This document shows, piece by piece, positions 10,680 through 22,104 of a DNA stretch of 64,000 nt; the first letter of the stretch is position 1; each line of letters begins with the position of its first letter. The notes beneath the pieces were generated by a model. It searched no databases, was not told the origin of the DNA, and saw only the letters and a list, made by a program, of their open reading frames with translations. Source of the DNA: Heterotrichella gracilis. Taxonomy: Eukaryota; Sar; Xanthophyceae; Tribonematales; Xanthonemataceae. Made by a program: the position numbers and the translations under genes. Where the stretch lies: assembly GCA_032358255.1 (NCBI GenBank), contig JAULBX010015422.1:1-64000 (forward strand). Direction: 5' to 3'.

Positions 10680-13600
10680 ATGGAGGGGACAGCCCAACAG
10701 CAAAACCAGCCGGCACCGATCCGGAGGTTAGAGGAGAGTGTGGTGAATAGGATCGCAGCGGGTGAGGTGATTCAGCAACCCTCAAACGCGCTGAAGGAGA
10801 TGTTGGAAAACAGCATCGACGCAGGTGGGCAGCTAGCGACTAGTACGGGACATTTGAGTACCGTCGTGAAATGAGAGCGCTTTCCCCTTGGTGTAGACGT
10901 TGCAATATACCTGCATTTCCCTTCCTATGGTTTGGTACAATGCATGCATATGTTTCATGCATTGCTTGCCCTGTTCTGCAATCCACCCCTTGATTTTCAA
11001 CCCTTTTCACCCTCCATACGCCACCCACCCTTTGGCCTTCAGGAGCCACCCAGATATCAGTCACAGCCAAGGATGGTGGCATCAAGTTGCTCCAGATCCA
11101 GGACAATGGCCATGGCGTCCGGGTATGTTTCAAGATGCGGGACCAACCGTTCAACTGTCCGGCCACCCCACCACTACGCCACAGCACGTCTATGCACCAC
11201 TGCCCCCAACACTGTCCACACAGCCACCCCAACAATTTTATTCTGCACCATTTGGTAGTCATTGGCATAAACCCTGCGCCGATGGCATGGAGTGCATCGT
11301 GCATCCCTGAGTAGGTTAAAGTTTCAAAAAAGGGTACCACCTTTGCAAAGCAACCCCGCATCAATAATGTCCCTTGCAGGAGACGGACCTCCCCATCCTA
11401 CGCAAGCTATACGGGTACTCCAGGCGCACAGTATGTTAATCTATTTTAATTTTACACTTATTCATCACCCTTCCCATTCTATAGGAGGAGGACCTCCCCA
11501 TCCTGTGCGAGCGCCACACCACCAGCAAGCTGCGCGAGTACGAGGACCTGCAGCACATCAGCACCCTAGGGTTTCGCGGGGAGGCGCTGGCCAGCATCAG
11601 CTACGTGGCGCACATGACAGTCATCACGATGACGCACGGCGCCACCTATGGGTTCAAGGTTGGGTACCGAGACGGTGCGTGTAAGATAAATCAAAGGCTT
11701 GAATTTGACAGAGCCATGGCAAAGACAATTCTGCCTTTCATGAAGGACACTTCTCCTCACTGAACCATCATCCAGCAGGCGCAAAGCAGCGCTATCAATG
11801 CACCGTATACACCACCTATTGAGATATTGCATGAACTAATGCCCAACACGGACTCCCTTGTGTGCAGGCAAGATGCTGGGCACTCCTGAGAAGATTGCTG
11901 CCCGCCCCGGCACCAGCATCACTGTGGAAGACCTGTACTATAATGTGCCTAGCAGGAGGGCAGTGGTGTGTGTGTGGGGTGTGGGGGTTGGTGGATGGCT
12001 TGGGGTGTTTTGTGTGAGGGGTGTACTTCCTCCTGGTAGGATTTAATAGATGTATTTATGTATTTATTGTATTAGCTTGTATTTCTTAATTATTGGTGAT
12101 TAATTAATGTGCGCATTCCAAGTATCCATCATCCCCCTTTGCAGACCCAGGACCACTCGGCAGAGTACAAGCGTATTATGGATGTAGTTGCACAGTACGC
12201 GGTGTTTAAACCCTCCGTGGCCTTCTCATGCAAGAAGCTCACAGGGGCGGGCCTGGGGAAACCCCAGATTGGGGTTTCCACCCGATCGGGGGCGTCTAGG
12301 AGGGACAACATTCGGGAGGTGTATGGGGGGGACATCGCCAAGGCGCTGGTGGAGGTTTCGCTGCACAGGGGGGAGAAAGGGGGGCGGGAGAAAGGCGGGG
12401 AGGGCACCGAGGATGAGGGCCTGGTGTGTGATGTGGAGGTATGTGGTGGTGGGGGGCGGGGGGAGGAGGGGTGGGGGGGTGGTAGTGGTGTTCTGTCTGG
12501 GTGGCAGGCCTTTGGTGGCACCCCATGTCCTGTTGTAGCACCATGCGTACTACACTGACCTTCAATATTGTACCCACCCAATTGAGTTCTTCCTATTATC
12601 AAAGGATCCTCACAATTAAATTCAGAACCCAGGGTGCCATGCTTGCCCTCCCACCTCCCCACCCGCTGCAGGGCTACATCACCAATGGCGACTACACGGG
12701 CAGGGCCCGCACCCACATGGTCCTGTTCATTAATGGACGACAAGTGGAGTGTCGTCCCATGCGAGCAGCCATTGAGGCAACCTACGCCACAGTGCTGCCA
12801 AAGGACTCAAAGCCATTCATATTCCTGGTGAGAGTGAACATTACCTGTAACGCCCACAATACCATGATGTTGCTACCGTTGCAATGAACGGTACATCCAT
12901 GATGGGTGGTAGAGCGCACTATGTTGTCTGACTGGAGCATCTAGGGAAACGGTCGATACACAAACATTCCAATGGCCACCCTTGCTCCATTCCTTTCCTG
13001 CACTCCCCTCTGTCCATGGAATAGGCACCCTACGCTGTCCTCAACCCCCTCCCCTCCTACCAGGATGTGAAGCTCCCCCCCTGGCACGTGGATGTGAACA
13101 TGCACCCTACCAAAAGCGAGGTGGGATTCCTGCACCAGGAGGAGCTGATAGAGGGGCTGTGTGAGGCGGTGAGGGGGGCGCTGCTGGCCACAAACAACAC
13201 GCGCACATTCACACAGGTGGGTGGTGGGGTTTTGTTGGTGTTGTGGAGGTGGGCGGCGGTGGTGGTGGTGGTGGTGGTGGTGGTGGTGGTGGTGGTGGTG
13301 GTGGTGGTGGTGGTGGTGGTGAGGGTGAGGGTTGATGGTGGTGGTTGTCATCCTGCACAGGAGGATCTGGTGGAGGGGCTGCGTGAGGCGGTGAAGGGGG
13401 CGCTGCTGGCCACAAACAACACGCGAACCTTCACACAGGTGGGGTGGTGGGAGTGTTGATGATGTTGTAGAGGTGGTTATTGTTGTGGTGAGGGTTAGGG
13501 TTGATGGTGGTTGTGGGCTTCCTGCACCAGGAGGAGCTGGTGGAGGGGAGGTGTGAGGCGGTGAGGGGGACACTGCTGGCAGGCTCATAAGCGTGCCGTG

Positions 13601-16600
13601 CATGGTAGAAACGCATGCGCAAACCCCTTACCCCGTCTTGCTGGTTGAAGCACCTCCCATGTGTCAGTACCTGTGTAAGACAAAGTAGAACATTATTTCT
13701 ATTTCTCTTTTATTTCATTATTTCCCTCATTATTTATAACGCGTACGCACAACCACGTTATGCGCGCAGACGATGCTCCCGGGCGCCCCAGAACCCTTGA
13801 CCAGGGTTCCCGACCAGGCCACCCAGGGCAGGCAGGTGGCTGAGAACAAGATGGTGCGCACCGACGCGCGCGCGCAAACCCTACACACCTTCCTAAACCC
13901 TAGCCAGGGGGGCACGCAGGCTCTACCCAATTTTCCAAATCCCAGCCAGTCGGGGCAGCAATCCCAGGGCCTGGATGGGGCTGGTGGTGGGGATGCAATG
14001 GCGGGCGTGCGGGCGGCTGCGGTTGCTGGAGCCATTGGACGCAAGCGCGGGGCGGCCGATCGGGCGTCTGTGGCTGTGGATCTGACTGACATGGCGCGAG
14101 GGGCGGACGGGCCACCTGGTAGGGTTTCCGTGTCCCGAAAACCCTAAATATGGTACACTGTGAATTATCTTCTGGTGGGATAGGCTGTAGGTGTGACCAG
14201 AGTGGCGCAAGGGCGGGATAGCGCAAATATCCCTTGAACCTTAGAAGCGAAATGGCATGTCTGTTTGTATTCTCCCACTGTCCTCTCCCCACTCACAGGC
14301 CCTCATCCCCCCCCTCTAGAGGACATTGACGCCGTGCGGCGGGCGGTGCGGCAGCGCAGGGGGCCCCACCCCTCCGCCCCCACCCCCAGTGCCCCACAGA
14401 GCGCTGCAGTGCGATCGCTGCTGGATGAGGTGGAGCAGGAGGTGCACACAGGTAAGAAGACCCTAGACCCTAAACCCTTAAATCCCTAGAATTCAACCCT
14501 TGACAGGTAACCCTATTGCTGCTGGATGAGGTGGAGCAGGAGGTGCACACAGTTGGGAAGACCCTAGACCCTAAACCCTCAAAACCCTAGAATCCAACCC
14601 TTGACAGGTAACCGTATTGCTGCTGGATGAGGTGGAGCAGGAGGTGCACACAGGTGTGAAGACCCTTAATTATAAACCCTTAATCCCTTGAGCTAACCCT
14701 TGATAGAACCCTATCACCGCTGGATGAGGTGGGGCAGGAGGCGCACATAGGTGCGAAAACCCGAGACTCTAAACCCTAAGCTCAACCCTTGACAGAAAAC
14801 CCTATTGCTGCTGGATGAGGTGGAGCAGGCGGTGCACACAGATAGGAAATCCCTGCCCCATTGCGTTCATGAAACCCCCACCAAAACCCCACAGTGTCCT
14901 CGTGATCCTAATAACTCCCTGCCACAACCCCCCCCCCCTGTAGACCTGCGCGACCTGCTCCGCCAGCACAGCTACGTGGGCCTGGCCACCCCCCAGCTTG
15001 CGCTGCTGCAGTACGGCACGCGCCTGGTGGCTGCGCAGGTGGGGGAGCTCACAAGGGAGATGGTGTACCAACAGGTGAGAGGGGAGAGAAAGCCCTGAAT
15101 TTTACTCTGAAAACCCTATGAGCCCTTGGGGGGGATGCAGTGGGCTTTCCGTCGCTATTCTGGTATCCCTATGAGCCCTTGAACATCCTTGGTGGAAAAA
15201 TGCATGTGATGTTTTGGAGACACGCATACATCTCTTGGAGGCCTTGGCTTTTCTCGTCATGATGTAAACCCTACCCATGCATTTAACAAACTCTTCGCCA
15301 ACTTCCTGATTACCCTACGTGGGTTTCTGTCGCTACCACCGGCTACCACACATCCGCCTGAATACCTCTATGCTACAAACCCTACATCAACCCCCTAAAT
15401 GTCTTGATAACCATTTGTCCCCAGGTGCTGCGGCGGTACCACCGGCTGCCGCGCATCCGCCTGCACCAGCCCATCCCTGTGCGCCAGGTGGCACTCATGG
15501 CGCTAGACATGGAGGAGGAAAGGGGGGAGCTGCAGGTGGGGGAGTGGGGGGTGTTGTGGGTGTGTGGGGGTATGACGGGGTTCCTATGGTGCCGGACATG
15601 GAGGAATAAGGGGGGAGTTGCAGATGGGGGGATTGGAGAGGGCAAATGTGCACTTATTGTTTTAAGCATTTGAATTATTTTTACAGTATGAACAAAGAGA
15701 CGACCTGGGTTTCAATTGATAACAACAGTAGATGTTCGAAAGAACACAGAATTGGGGAAGAATGAAGACATTTCAACTCAATTACATGGCTGCACAATTG
15801 TGACCCGTCTCCCAGCCCTTATCCCCTGCCCCGACTTCCCCTTTATTCCACTCCCTACACCCTAGGTCGACCACGATGTGAGCAAGGGTGATGTGGCAGA
15901 CATGGTGGTGCGCCTGCTGAGGGAGCGCGCGGGCATGCTGGGGGAGTGCTTCAGCATTGACATAAACGGGGAGGGGGAGCTCACAGCCATACCGCAGGTG
16001 GGGACAGGCAGTACAAGAAGATGTGTTGTATTGGATGATGCTGTCGTTCTCCTAAATTGGTTAAATCTTCCACATGATGCATTTCACTTACCATACCACA
16101 GGTGGAACAGGAAAGACGAGACGCATGTTATCAGATGACATTGCCATGTGCTTAGGTTGATTAAAACTACCACATTTACGTGTTTGATGTGTTACATTTT
16201 GGAATGAGCATGTCGCCATCATTCATTGGTTTGTCTTGCAGGTGGTTGACCAGTAGCCTGCCAAAAGGTCAAAACCCTGAAGCAGGGTTTGCTCCCCATG
16301 AAACCCTAACTTAGGGTCTGGCCTCCCCCGCAGGTGATCGACCAGTACGTGCCTGACCTCGACCGCCTGCCGGGTCTGGTGCTGCGGCTGAGCAGGGATG
16401 TGGAGTGGGGGGATGCGAAAGAGTGCATACGCGGCATTGCACAGGTAGGCGTGGGTGGGTGGGTATATCACAGGTGGGGGCAGTGATGGTGGGCAGGTGG
16501 GGGCTGGGTGGGTGGGTGGGTACTGCATAGGGCGGGAGTGGGGGGTAGGGCTGAGCCTGACCTCGACTGCCTGCCGGGTCTGGTGCTGCGGCTGAGCAGG

Positions 16601-17435
16601 AAATTGGAGTGGAGGGATGCACGAGGGTGCATACTCGGTTTTGCACAGATGGGGTGAGAGGGGATAGGAGGGGCACTGCAAATTGGGCAGGTTAATGGGT
16701 GCTGTGATTAACCCGCCATGCAGTTGAGGATGTGGTTGGCGTGGGTGTTGACCCTCTTGTTGTGATTCACCTGATTCTTTCCCTTTGCAATCTGGCAGGT
16801 GCTGGCGGAGTTCTACCAAATACAGCCGTGGTTTTTGCCGGAGGAGGATCCCCAATCGCAGAATCCCCAGCAGGCAGGGACCAGCGGGGAGGCACACACT
16901 GGAAATGGAGAAACGGCAGGCACAGCGATTGACCGTGCAGATTGCGCCGCCGCAGCTATTGAAGGAGGCAGTGTGGAATTGCCACCTGTCACTGCAGCAG
17001 CGCCTGTGGATAGTGGTGGGGGACCCCTGCCAGGTTGTGGCACAGGGCTTGCGGATGGCAACGTGGAACAACAGCCAGGTGGTGCCGGAGCGGCGCCAGG
17101 TGGCGCTCCTCCAGACCCCTCTGAGCGGGAGCGGGCACGGGAGTGGATGGTGCAACATGTGGGTTACTCTCCTCCCCCACTCGTCCCCTGTGTGCATGTC
17201 CACACCCCACCCAGCCGCCTACCCTGCCGCATGAGTACACCCAGCATTCCACCCCCTTTGTCACCCGTGGAAGTGTCTCACCCTCCTGACTTTTGCCCTC
17301 CCCCTTTCTCTCCCGCAGGTTCTCTTCCCCGCCATGCGCACGCAGCTACTGCCCAGCCGAACGCGCGCCACAGACGGCACCTTTGTGACCCTCACCACCC
17401 TGGAGAACCTGTACAGGGTGTTTGAGAGGTGCTGA
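10680..17435 (+). CDS. MLH1: DNA mismatch repair protein MLH1
   Basis: MutL-family ATPase that pairs with PMS1/MLH3-type partners and acts in the nucleus after MutS homologs bind a mismatch. The start is ATG at 10680. Exons are 10680-10824, 11043-11122, 11485-11674, 11868-11962, 12145-12438, 12672-12827, 13064-13216, 13770-14118, 14320-14451, 14944-15074, 15425-15535, 15866-15997, 16334-16444, 16799-17158 and 17319-17435 (851 aa, somewhat longer than the usual 740-770). GHKL motifs are visible: [37 protein letters not shown] and [12 protein letters not shown]. The transducer domain has [12 protein letters not shown]. The linker has [17 protein letters not shown]. The C-terminal dimerisation domain ends in the MLH1-specific FERC. 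Extra length lies in a charged insert around exon 5 and a long linker in exon 14. Introns are crowded with exon-derived repeats. Identity is certain; a few exon edges could shift by one codon. Confidence 0.95.
11380..11440 (+). repeat. Relic copy of MLH1 exon 3 start
   Basis: An acceptor (CCTTGCAG) and the first codons of exon 3 (ETDLPIL against real EEDLPIL) recur about 105 bp before the real acceptor, then diverge. Confidence 0.75.
13247..13321 (+). repeat. (GGT)n microsatellite in MLH1 intron 7
   Basis: About 24 GGT units lie between exon 7 and its first downstream copy. Poly-valine and poly-histidine readings here are artefacts. Confidence 0.9.
13359..13444 (+). repeat. In-frame copy of the MLH1 exon 7 tail (possible cassette exon)
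   Basis: Bases 13361-13438 repeat the last 26 codons of exon 7 with an acceptor (CCTGCACAG) and a donor (GTGGGG), open and phase 0 at both ends. It would add [13 protein letters not shown]... ending TRTFTQ. Seven bases differ from the exon, four codons change, mostly conservatively. Confidence 0.7.
13524..13585 (+). repeat. Second, shorter copy of the MLH1 exon 7 tail
   Basis: It matches [11 protein letters not shown] onward, then decays after CTGCTGGC. The donor is lost. Confidence 0.7.
14514..14845 (+). repeat. Four extra tandem copies of the MLH1 exon 9 end
   Basis: The last 12 or so codons of exon 9 ([11 protein letters not shown], real copy 14418-14451) recur near 14514, 14618, 14713 and 14806 with a period of about 100 bp. 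Each is followed by a CCCTAAA-rich spacer. Two copies keep a GT donor (GTGTGA near 14655 and GTGCGA near 14752), while the first and last have lost it. Confidence 0.9.
15317..15365 (+). repeat. Relic copy of MLH1 exon 11 start
   Basis: A decayed match to the [11 protein letters not shown] coding part of exon 11 lies about 110 bp upstream of it. The acceptor is lost. Confidence 0.7.
15581..15635 (+). repeat. Relic copy of MLH1 exon 11 end
   Basis: It matches the [10 protein letters not shown] coding end. The copy holds a stop and its donor is changed to CAGATGG. Confidence 0.7.
16231..16290 (+). repeat. Relic copy of MLH1 exon 13 start
   Basis: An acceptor TTGCAG and GTGGTTGACCAGTA resemble the real exon start about 95 bp downstream. 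There is an in-frame stop. Confidence 0.65.
16554..16655 (+). repeat. Relic copy of most of MLH1 exon 13
   Basis: Roughly 90 bases match exon 13 ([10 protein letters not shown] coding part) at about 85%. The donor GT is changed to AT, so splicing at that site is unlikely. Confidence 0.8.
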
Positions 17436-18833
17436 GGAAAATCCCCTAGCTTAGGGTTTGGCTCTAGCGCAGCGCATGACCTAGCCTAGAGTTGAGCCCG
17501 AGCCCCAGCCCAGCTGAATGCCCTTCTAGGTTTCAGCTCCAGCGCGGCGCATGCCTTACCATGCGCATCGGGGTTATTTACACGCGCTGAGGCACATGCC
17601 CCACCCTAGTTTTCTGCTCCACAACAGAGGATCAACTCCCCAGCGTGTGTAGGCATGCAGATGCAGGGGTGCCATTACGCAACATCTTCCAAGATACAAG
17701 TAACAGTAATTATGGCAGTCAATCTCAGGGAGCGAATAATGGGCTTTCAAGCTTATCCAACGGGGGTATCCTGTAATCATAATCTTCATATTTTGGCAGT
17801 CACCGAATGAATCTACCTGCCTCTTACAGCAGCAGGGAGCTTAGCAACTGTCAGCATGGAGTGTTTTAACATGTCAGTGAGTCTCACCAGTACAGGGTCA
17901 CAGTGCATGCGCTCACCAGTACACCAGTGAGCAAGTGCATGCGCTGCTTGTTTGCAGTGCTTGTTTGCCACCCAAATCCTCCTGACGGACTGCTTTACCC
18001 AGCCCCAATGGTTGCACCTGCACACAGGAAGCAAGGAGCGCCACACTGTACCTTGCACACTGCAGGTACACTTTTCCTGGTCCTATCACTGATAGCTGCA
18101 AAATACCAGGATAATGCTGAGCCTAGCTGCAGACTAACAGAATACCAGAGCAAGGGCTGATCCTAGCTCGCCTGCCATCTAGCTAGGGGGTTTCCGTGTT
18201 TTTCAGCGGATATTATCCTTCCCTCGAGGCGACGATCGCCTGCAGTTTTGCAGTGGCGAACTCTCGAGCACTAGCTGGGCATTGGGAATGGTCTTAGACC
18301 GGGTGCCCGACACTCTGATATAACGCTGCAACAAAGCTGGTTGAAGTATGTTTGCCTTGAAGTGGCCGGAACGGTTTACCTGCAGTGCTATAAACTCCAG
18401 TGGATAAGGACCACGGCTGTATAGATTACAACTCTCCCCACTCAGGTGAGGCTCGGTTGGGTCGGACTCTTGAGGAGCCATTCCCAACACCCCGTCGTCT
18501 AATCAACACTGCATCACCTGCCAACAAACAGGTTAGACACCCATAGTTTGCAGACCATCGTCTCTGTGTCGCTGCGTGCCTATTTGTAACCCTATCAGCA
18601 TGATGCAGGGGCTTCGTCAGCTGCTGGGAACCACCTGTGAGGGAGCGACGATCCCTTGTTCAAGGACCTTGTCAAGGCAGGTGCCAAGGTAGAAAACCCC
18701 TTGTGAACCACCGCACCGAGTACAACGTCACCTACCACGCGTGCCACTCTTGCTCGCTGGTTTTGAAGCCATGAAGCAACACTTTGAACTTGCTGGTTTT
18801 GCAGGCAGAGGTGGCGACCGACGCCCAATTGCA
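17436..18833. other. MLH1 3' flank and upstream region of the lipase gene
   Basis: No gene is recognised. A 95-codon minus-strand reading at 18490-18203 has no known signature. The 18700-18833 part continues open in the lipase frame upstream of the chosen ATG, so a longer N-terminus cannot be excluded. Confidence 0.45.
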
Positions 18834-21800
18834 ATGACGTCGACGGAGGTTGTCTTGGCCCCTGATGTGTCTGTATCGTTCTTCTTCAGATATGGAGCCC
18901 AGATATCCGTGTGCTTGCTGTTTTACTGCGCACTGGTTCTCACCTACAACCTCCTTCGGACTTCGCCCCCCCCTCGGAGGTCGGCCCCCAACGTCAGGTA
19001 CGTTGTGCGTTGTGCTTGGCGCCCACAGTGTCGTGTCCGACTGTGGACGTTGTCTGCTTGGGTGTTCATTGCCCGTGTCCGTGTCATCTACCATGCACTG
19101 CGACAGTTCGCAACGGCTGTGCCCACTGAGCATGCGCAGCCCACTGCCATGACTGCCATACAGCCTTGAGTTCCCGCTACAGCACCTCCAGCAAGCTGCA
19201 CTGGCTTGTAACTCCTGCATACTCCTGTCCAATCATGGTTATCTCAGAACACTTGCAACCCTTTCCAGCCACTAACAACCCGCTGTCTGACTCCTGGCAG
19301 GACGCCCGGACTGAACTTCACTATGCGCAAGATCACACCGTACGACGAGCTGGAGGCGGTCAACCTCCAGTACCTGAGCTTGGCAACCCTCAACACGTGG
19401 CTGGGTGGGCAATACACACTGAGGTACAGCAAGGAGCAGACCATGGGGCAGGCCATCAGCATACTCGTACCCTACTGGTTCCCAAAGGAAGAGGAGGCTC
19501 CATCCTTTCCCTGGGATACCCTACCAGCAGACCTGGGTACAGCAGACAACCCCGTGACAATAGTCATACTCTTCCGAGGCACAGACCCCAACGCGATCAC
19601 CGACCTGATCAACGATGGCAAGCTGGCTGTCAACTCCCTGCTGCTGCCTGGAAGGGACCACACTGGGCTGGAGGAAGGCTGCGGGTGGACGGACACCCAC
19701 TTGACAATGCTGCTGCAGCCGCTTGAGCCGGCCATCAACACACACCACATCTACTTCCGGGTGCTGAAGATTGGCCACAGCTTGGGCGCCACCCAGGGGC
19801 TGTGCAGTATGGCAAGGGTTCATCCCGGTGTTCAGGTGCGGGACCCATACAGAAAATAAAATGGTAGCTGGTGGTGGTGTTGACAGTCCTGCTGGCTGCG
19901 AGTAAGCATGCATATACATGATGTGCAGTGCGTACTAGACAACAGTTTGCAGGCCCAGGGCTGCCAGAGGCCCCTGTTCCTGACTGGGTGCATTGCCAGA
20001 TTCCGTACCCTGCTCCACCTTGTTGCCATGCATGCGAGCGCATCCATCAGCCCAATTGGTCGTGAGTCCACAATGACTGTCGCGCAGGAGCTGAATGTGT
20101 ACGCAAACGGATATGGGACGGCTGACGACGTCGCCTGCCGGGAGTGCCGCCTCCTGCTCGAAGCATATGGTGACAAGGTGGACCTGCAGGCCAGGTAGGA
20201 GAGCAGATATACCTAGACTGCCGCATGGTATTTCTCCTGTGGAATTGTCAGAGTGGGAGTGCCTGTGTGGCGTGTGCAACCATGGTAGCCGCTAAAGCCT
20301 TGTTGTTAATATTTTTTAGTGCTTTGAGATGGTATTACACAGTGTGCTCTGAGAGTGACCTGTACCAAAAATATATAAGTAAATAAACAAATAGGTACGC
20401 TCCATTGTGTCCTACCATGCCAGCACCATATGCGAGCATCATACGCCGGAGCGTAGTTATTTAAATGTTTTTTTGTTTAATTAACTATTAATTATTTTTA
20501 AATGTTTATGTAGCACCATACGGCATTCCCGCAGCTTTTGGCTGTGCACATACGTTGAGGGCTTGCTGTTGCATTCGCAGGTCGTATGAAGGCGCAGGCC
20601 TGCCCGCGCGGTACTACACCATATCCAGGCACCTGCACTCTCACTGGCGCACGTCCGGCAAGGTGGTGACATACTTGGCAGCACCCAATTCCATCAATAT
20701 GCTCAACATCCAGGTGGGGAAGCTCATCCATGTGCTGATCCCCCCAAAGTCAAGCCTGAAAGGCTGCGCAAAGTACGTGCTGAAGGATCTAGCCCTGGTA
20801 GGGGCGTACGTCTACTTTGGAGGGCCAGTGGCCAAGTTTGCATGCACTGGACTCGGCGTGGCAGCAGAGGCAACTGGGCTAACCTATGTGTCTGGGGCCA
20901 TGGCAAAGGCGGCGGGGTGGGCGGCGGCAGGAAGTGTGGGGAAGGCAGCAGGAGTGGCGGCATGCTCTGCAAACGCGGCTGCTGCTGCTACAGCAGCAAA
21001 TGCAGCCACCGCTGCAGCAGCAGCCGCAGCAGCAACTGCCGCCGCGGCATTAAAGACAGCGACAACTGCAGCGGGAATCAAGGCCTTCACTGTGGCTGCA
21101 GCAGCCAAGGCAAGCGCCGCTGCAGCAGCAACCACAGCAGGCACTGCGGCAGCAGCAAAGGCGGCGGCGGTTGTAGCAGCAACAAAGACAGCGGCCACTG
21201 CAGCAACAGTCAAGGCAGCGGCAGCGGCAACAGCAGCAACCAAGGCAGCAGCGGCGGCAAAATTAGCCAGTGCAGCGGCCGCTACTGCAACAAGCAATAT
21301 GGTGAGCGCTGCAGCAGCAGCCAAGACAGCGGCGGCGGCGGCGGCTACTGAGGCAGGCGGTGTTGCCACAAGTGCCACAGCCATGGTGGCGGGTTCAGAC
21401 TTCTTTGAGTTGCTGGGCCAGCATTCCGCACACAAGATGCTGCTGTGCTTCAATGCAAACGAGGTGCGAACCGCATTTTAATTGTATGTTTTTCAAGATG
21501 AAAGTTAGTTTAAACACTAACTCATTATTCAAAATATCAAATAATACTTAATATTTATTGTATTGTAATGCTTTAACCAGACCCCGCTGGCTATAAGTCT
21601 TTTCCAGTGGTGCACTTACTTTGCCTGTTTGCCAACTGGCCTTAAACATTGTTGAAAAACATTGCAGCATGCCTTGCAAACATAGATTCAAGGGGCAGAA
21701 GAAGCATCCACCAGTGAGTAGCGCTTATGCCAGTCCACTCAGTGTTTAGGTGGTAAGCAGGGCAAGGCCATCATGGACATGCCATATATAACAAATGCTG

Positions 21801-22104
21801 TGTGCCTGATGTGCTGATGCAGTCCTATGCTTGACGCCTGTACCCAAGCCCACATGTGTACCTATGCCATCACGCTGACTTGGGTAGCATGTGTGCACAG
21901 GCGATGAGGGACATCTACCCCGACAAGCGGCGCCTGATGGAGAGCTGGCCATGGTTCCAGACCATGCCAGGGGTTGCCAAGTCCACCGCCTTGCACATGT
22001 ACTACAGCCTCCACATCGGGGAGTCCCTCATGTCCTCTGCCAAGCTGCTGGATCTGCGCTGCAGCCGCATGAAGGGCTACGTGCCTGCCGCCAACCAGGG
22101 CTGA
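18834..22104 (+). CDS. Class 3 lipase-like alpha/beta hydrolase with membrane anchor and alanine-rich insert
   Basis: Exons are 18834-18997, 19301-19835, 20088-20194, 20581-21463 and 21901-22104 (630 aa), with phases consistent. Residues about 17-40 form a hydrophobic anchor (SVCLLFYCALVLTYNLL). The hydrolase core carries the oxyanion-type VILFRGTDPNA and the nucleophile elbow IGHSLGATQG, typical of fungal-type class 3 lipases acting on acyl-lipid esters. The Asp and His of the triad lie further on and I cannot assign them firmly. Exon 4 ends in about 150 residues made almost wholly of Ala with Thr and Lys. The tail (exon 5) is ordinary sequence (RDIYPDKRRLMESWPWF). The start of exon 3 could lie further upstream. 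Its introns lack exon copies, unlike those of its neighbours. Confidence 0.75.
20890..21360 (+). repeat. Alanine-codon (GCA/GCG) low-complexity coding tract
   Basis: An imperfect GCAGCA array within lipase exon 4 encodes AAAAATAANAAT-type sequence. The long alanine-rich minus-strand reading opposite it is a shadow. Confidence 0.85.

Noticed and set aside
12941-13603. Poly-histidine and poly-proline minus-strand readings
   Set aside because: Products of the (GGT)n tract and copied exon segments in MLH1 intron 7.
14418-14845. Regularly spaced repeats resembling a CRISPR array
   Set aside because: The repeated unit is the coding end of MLH1 exon 9 and its donor, and the spacers are alike and CCCTAAA-rich.
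20884-21453. Alanine-rich minus-strand reading of 189 codons
   Set aside because: It lies opposite the GCA repeat of the lipase exon; the plus frame joins spliced exons and the minus frame does not.
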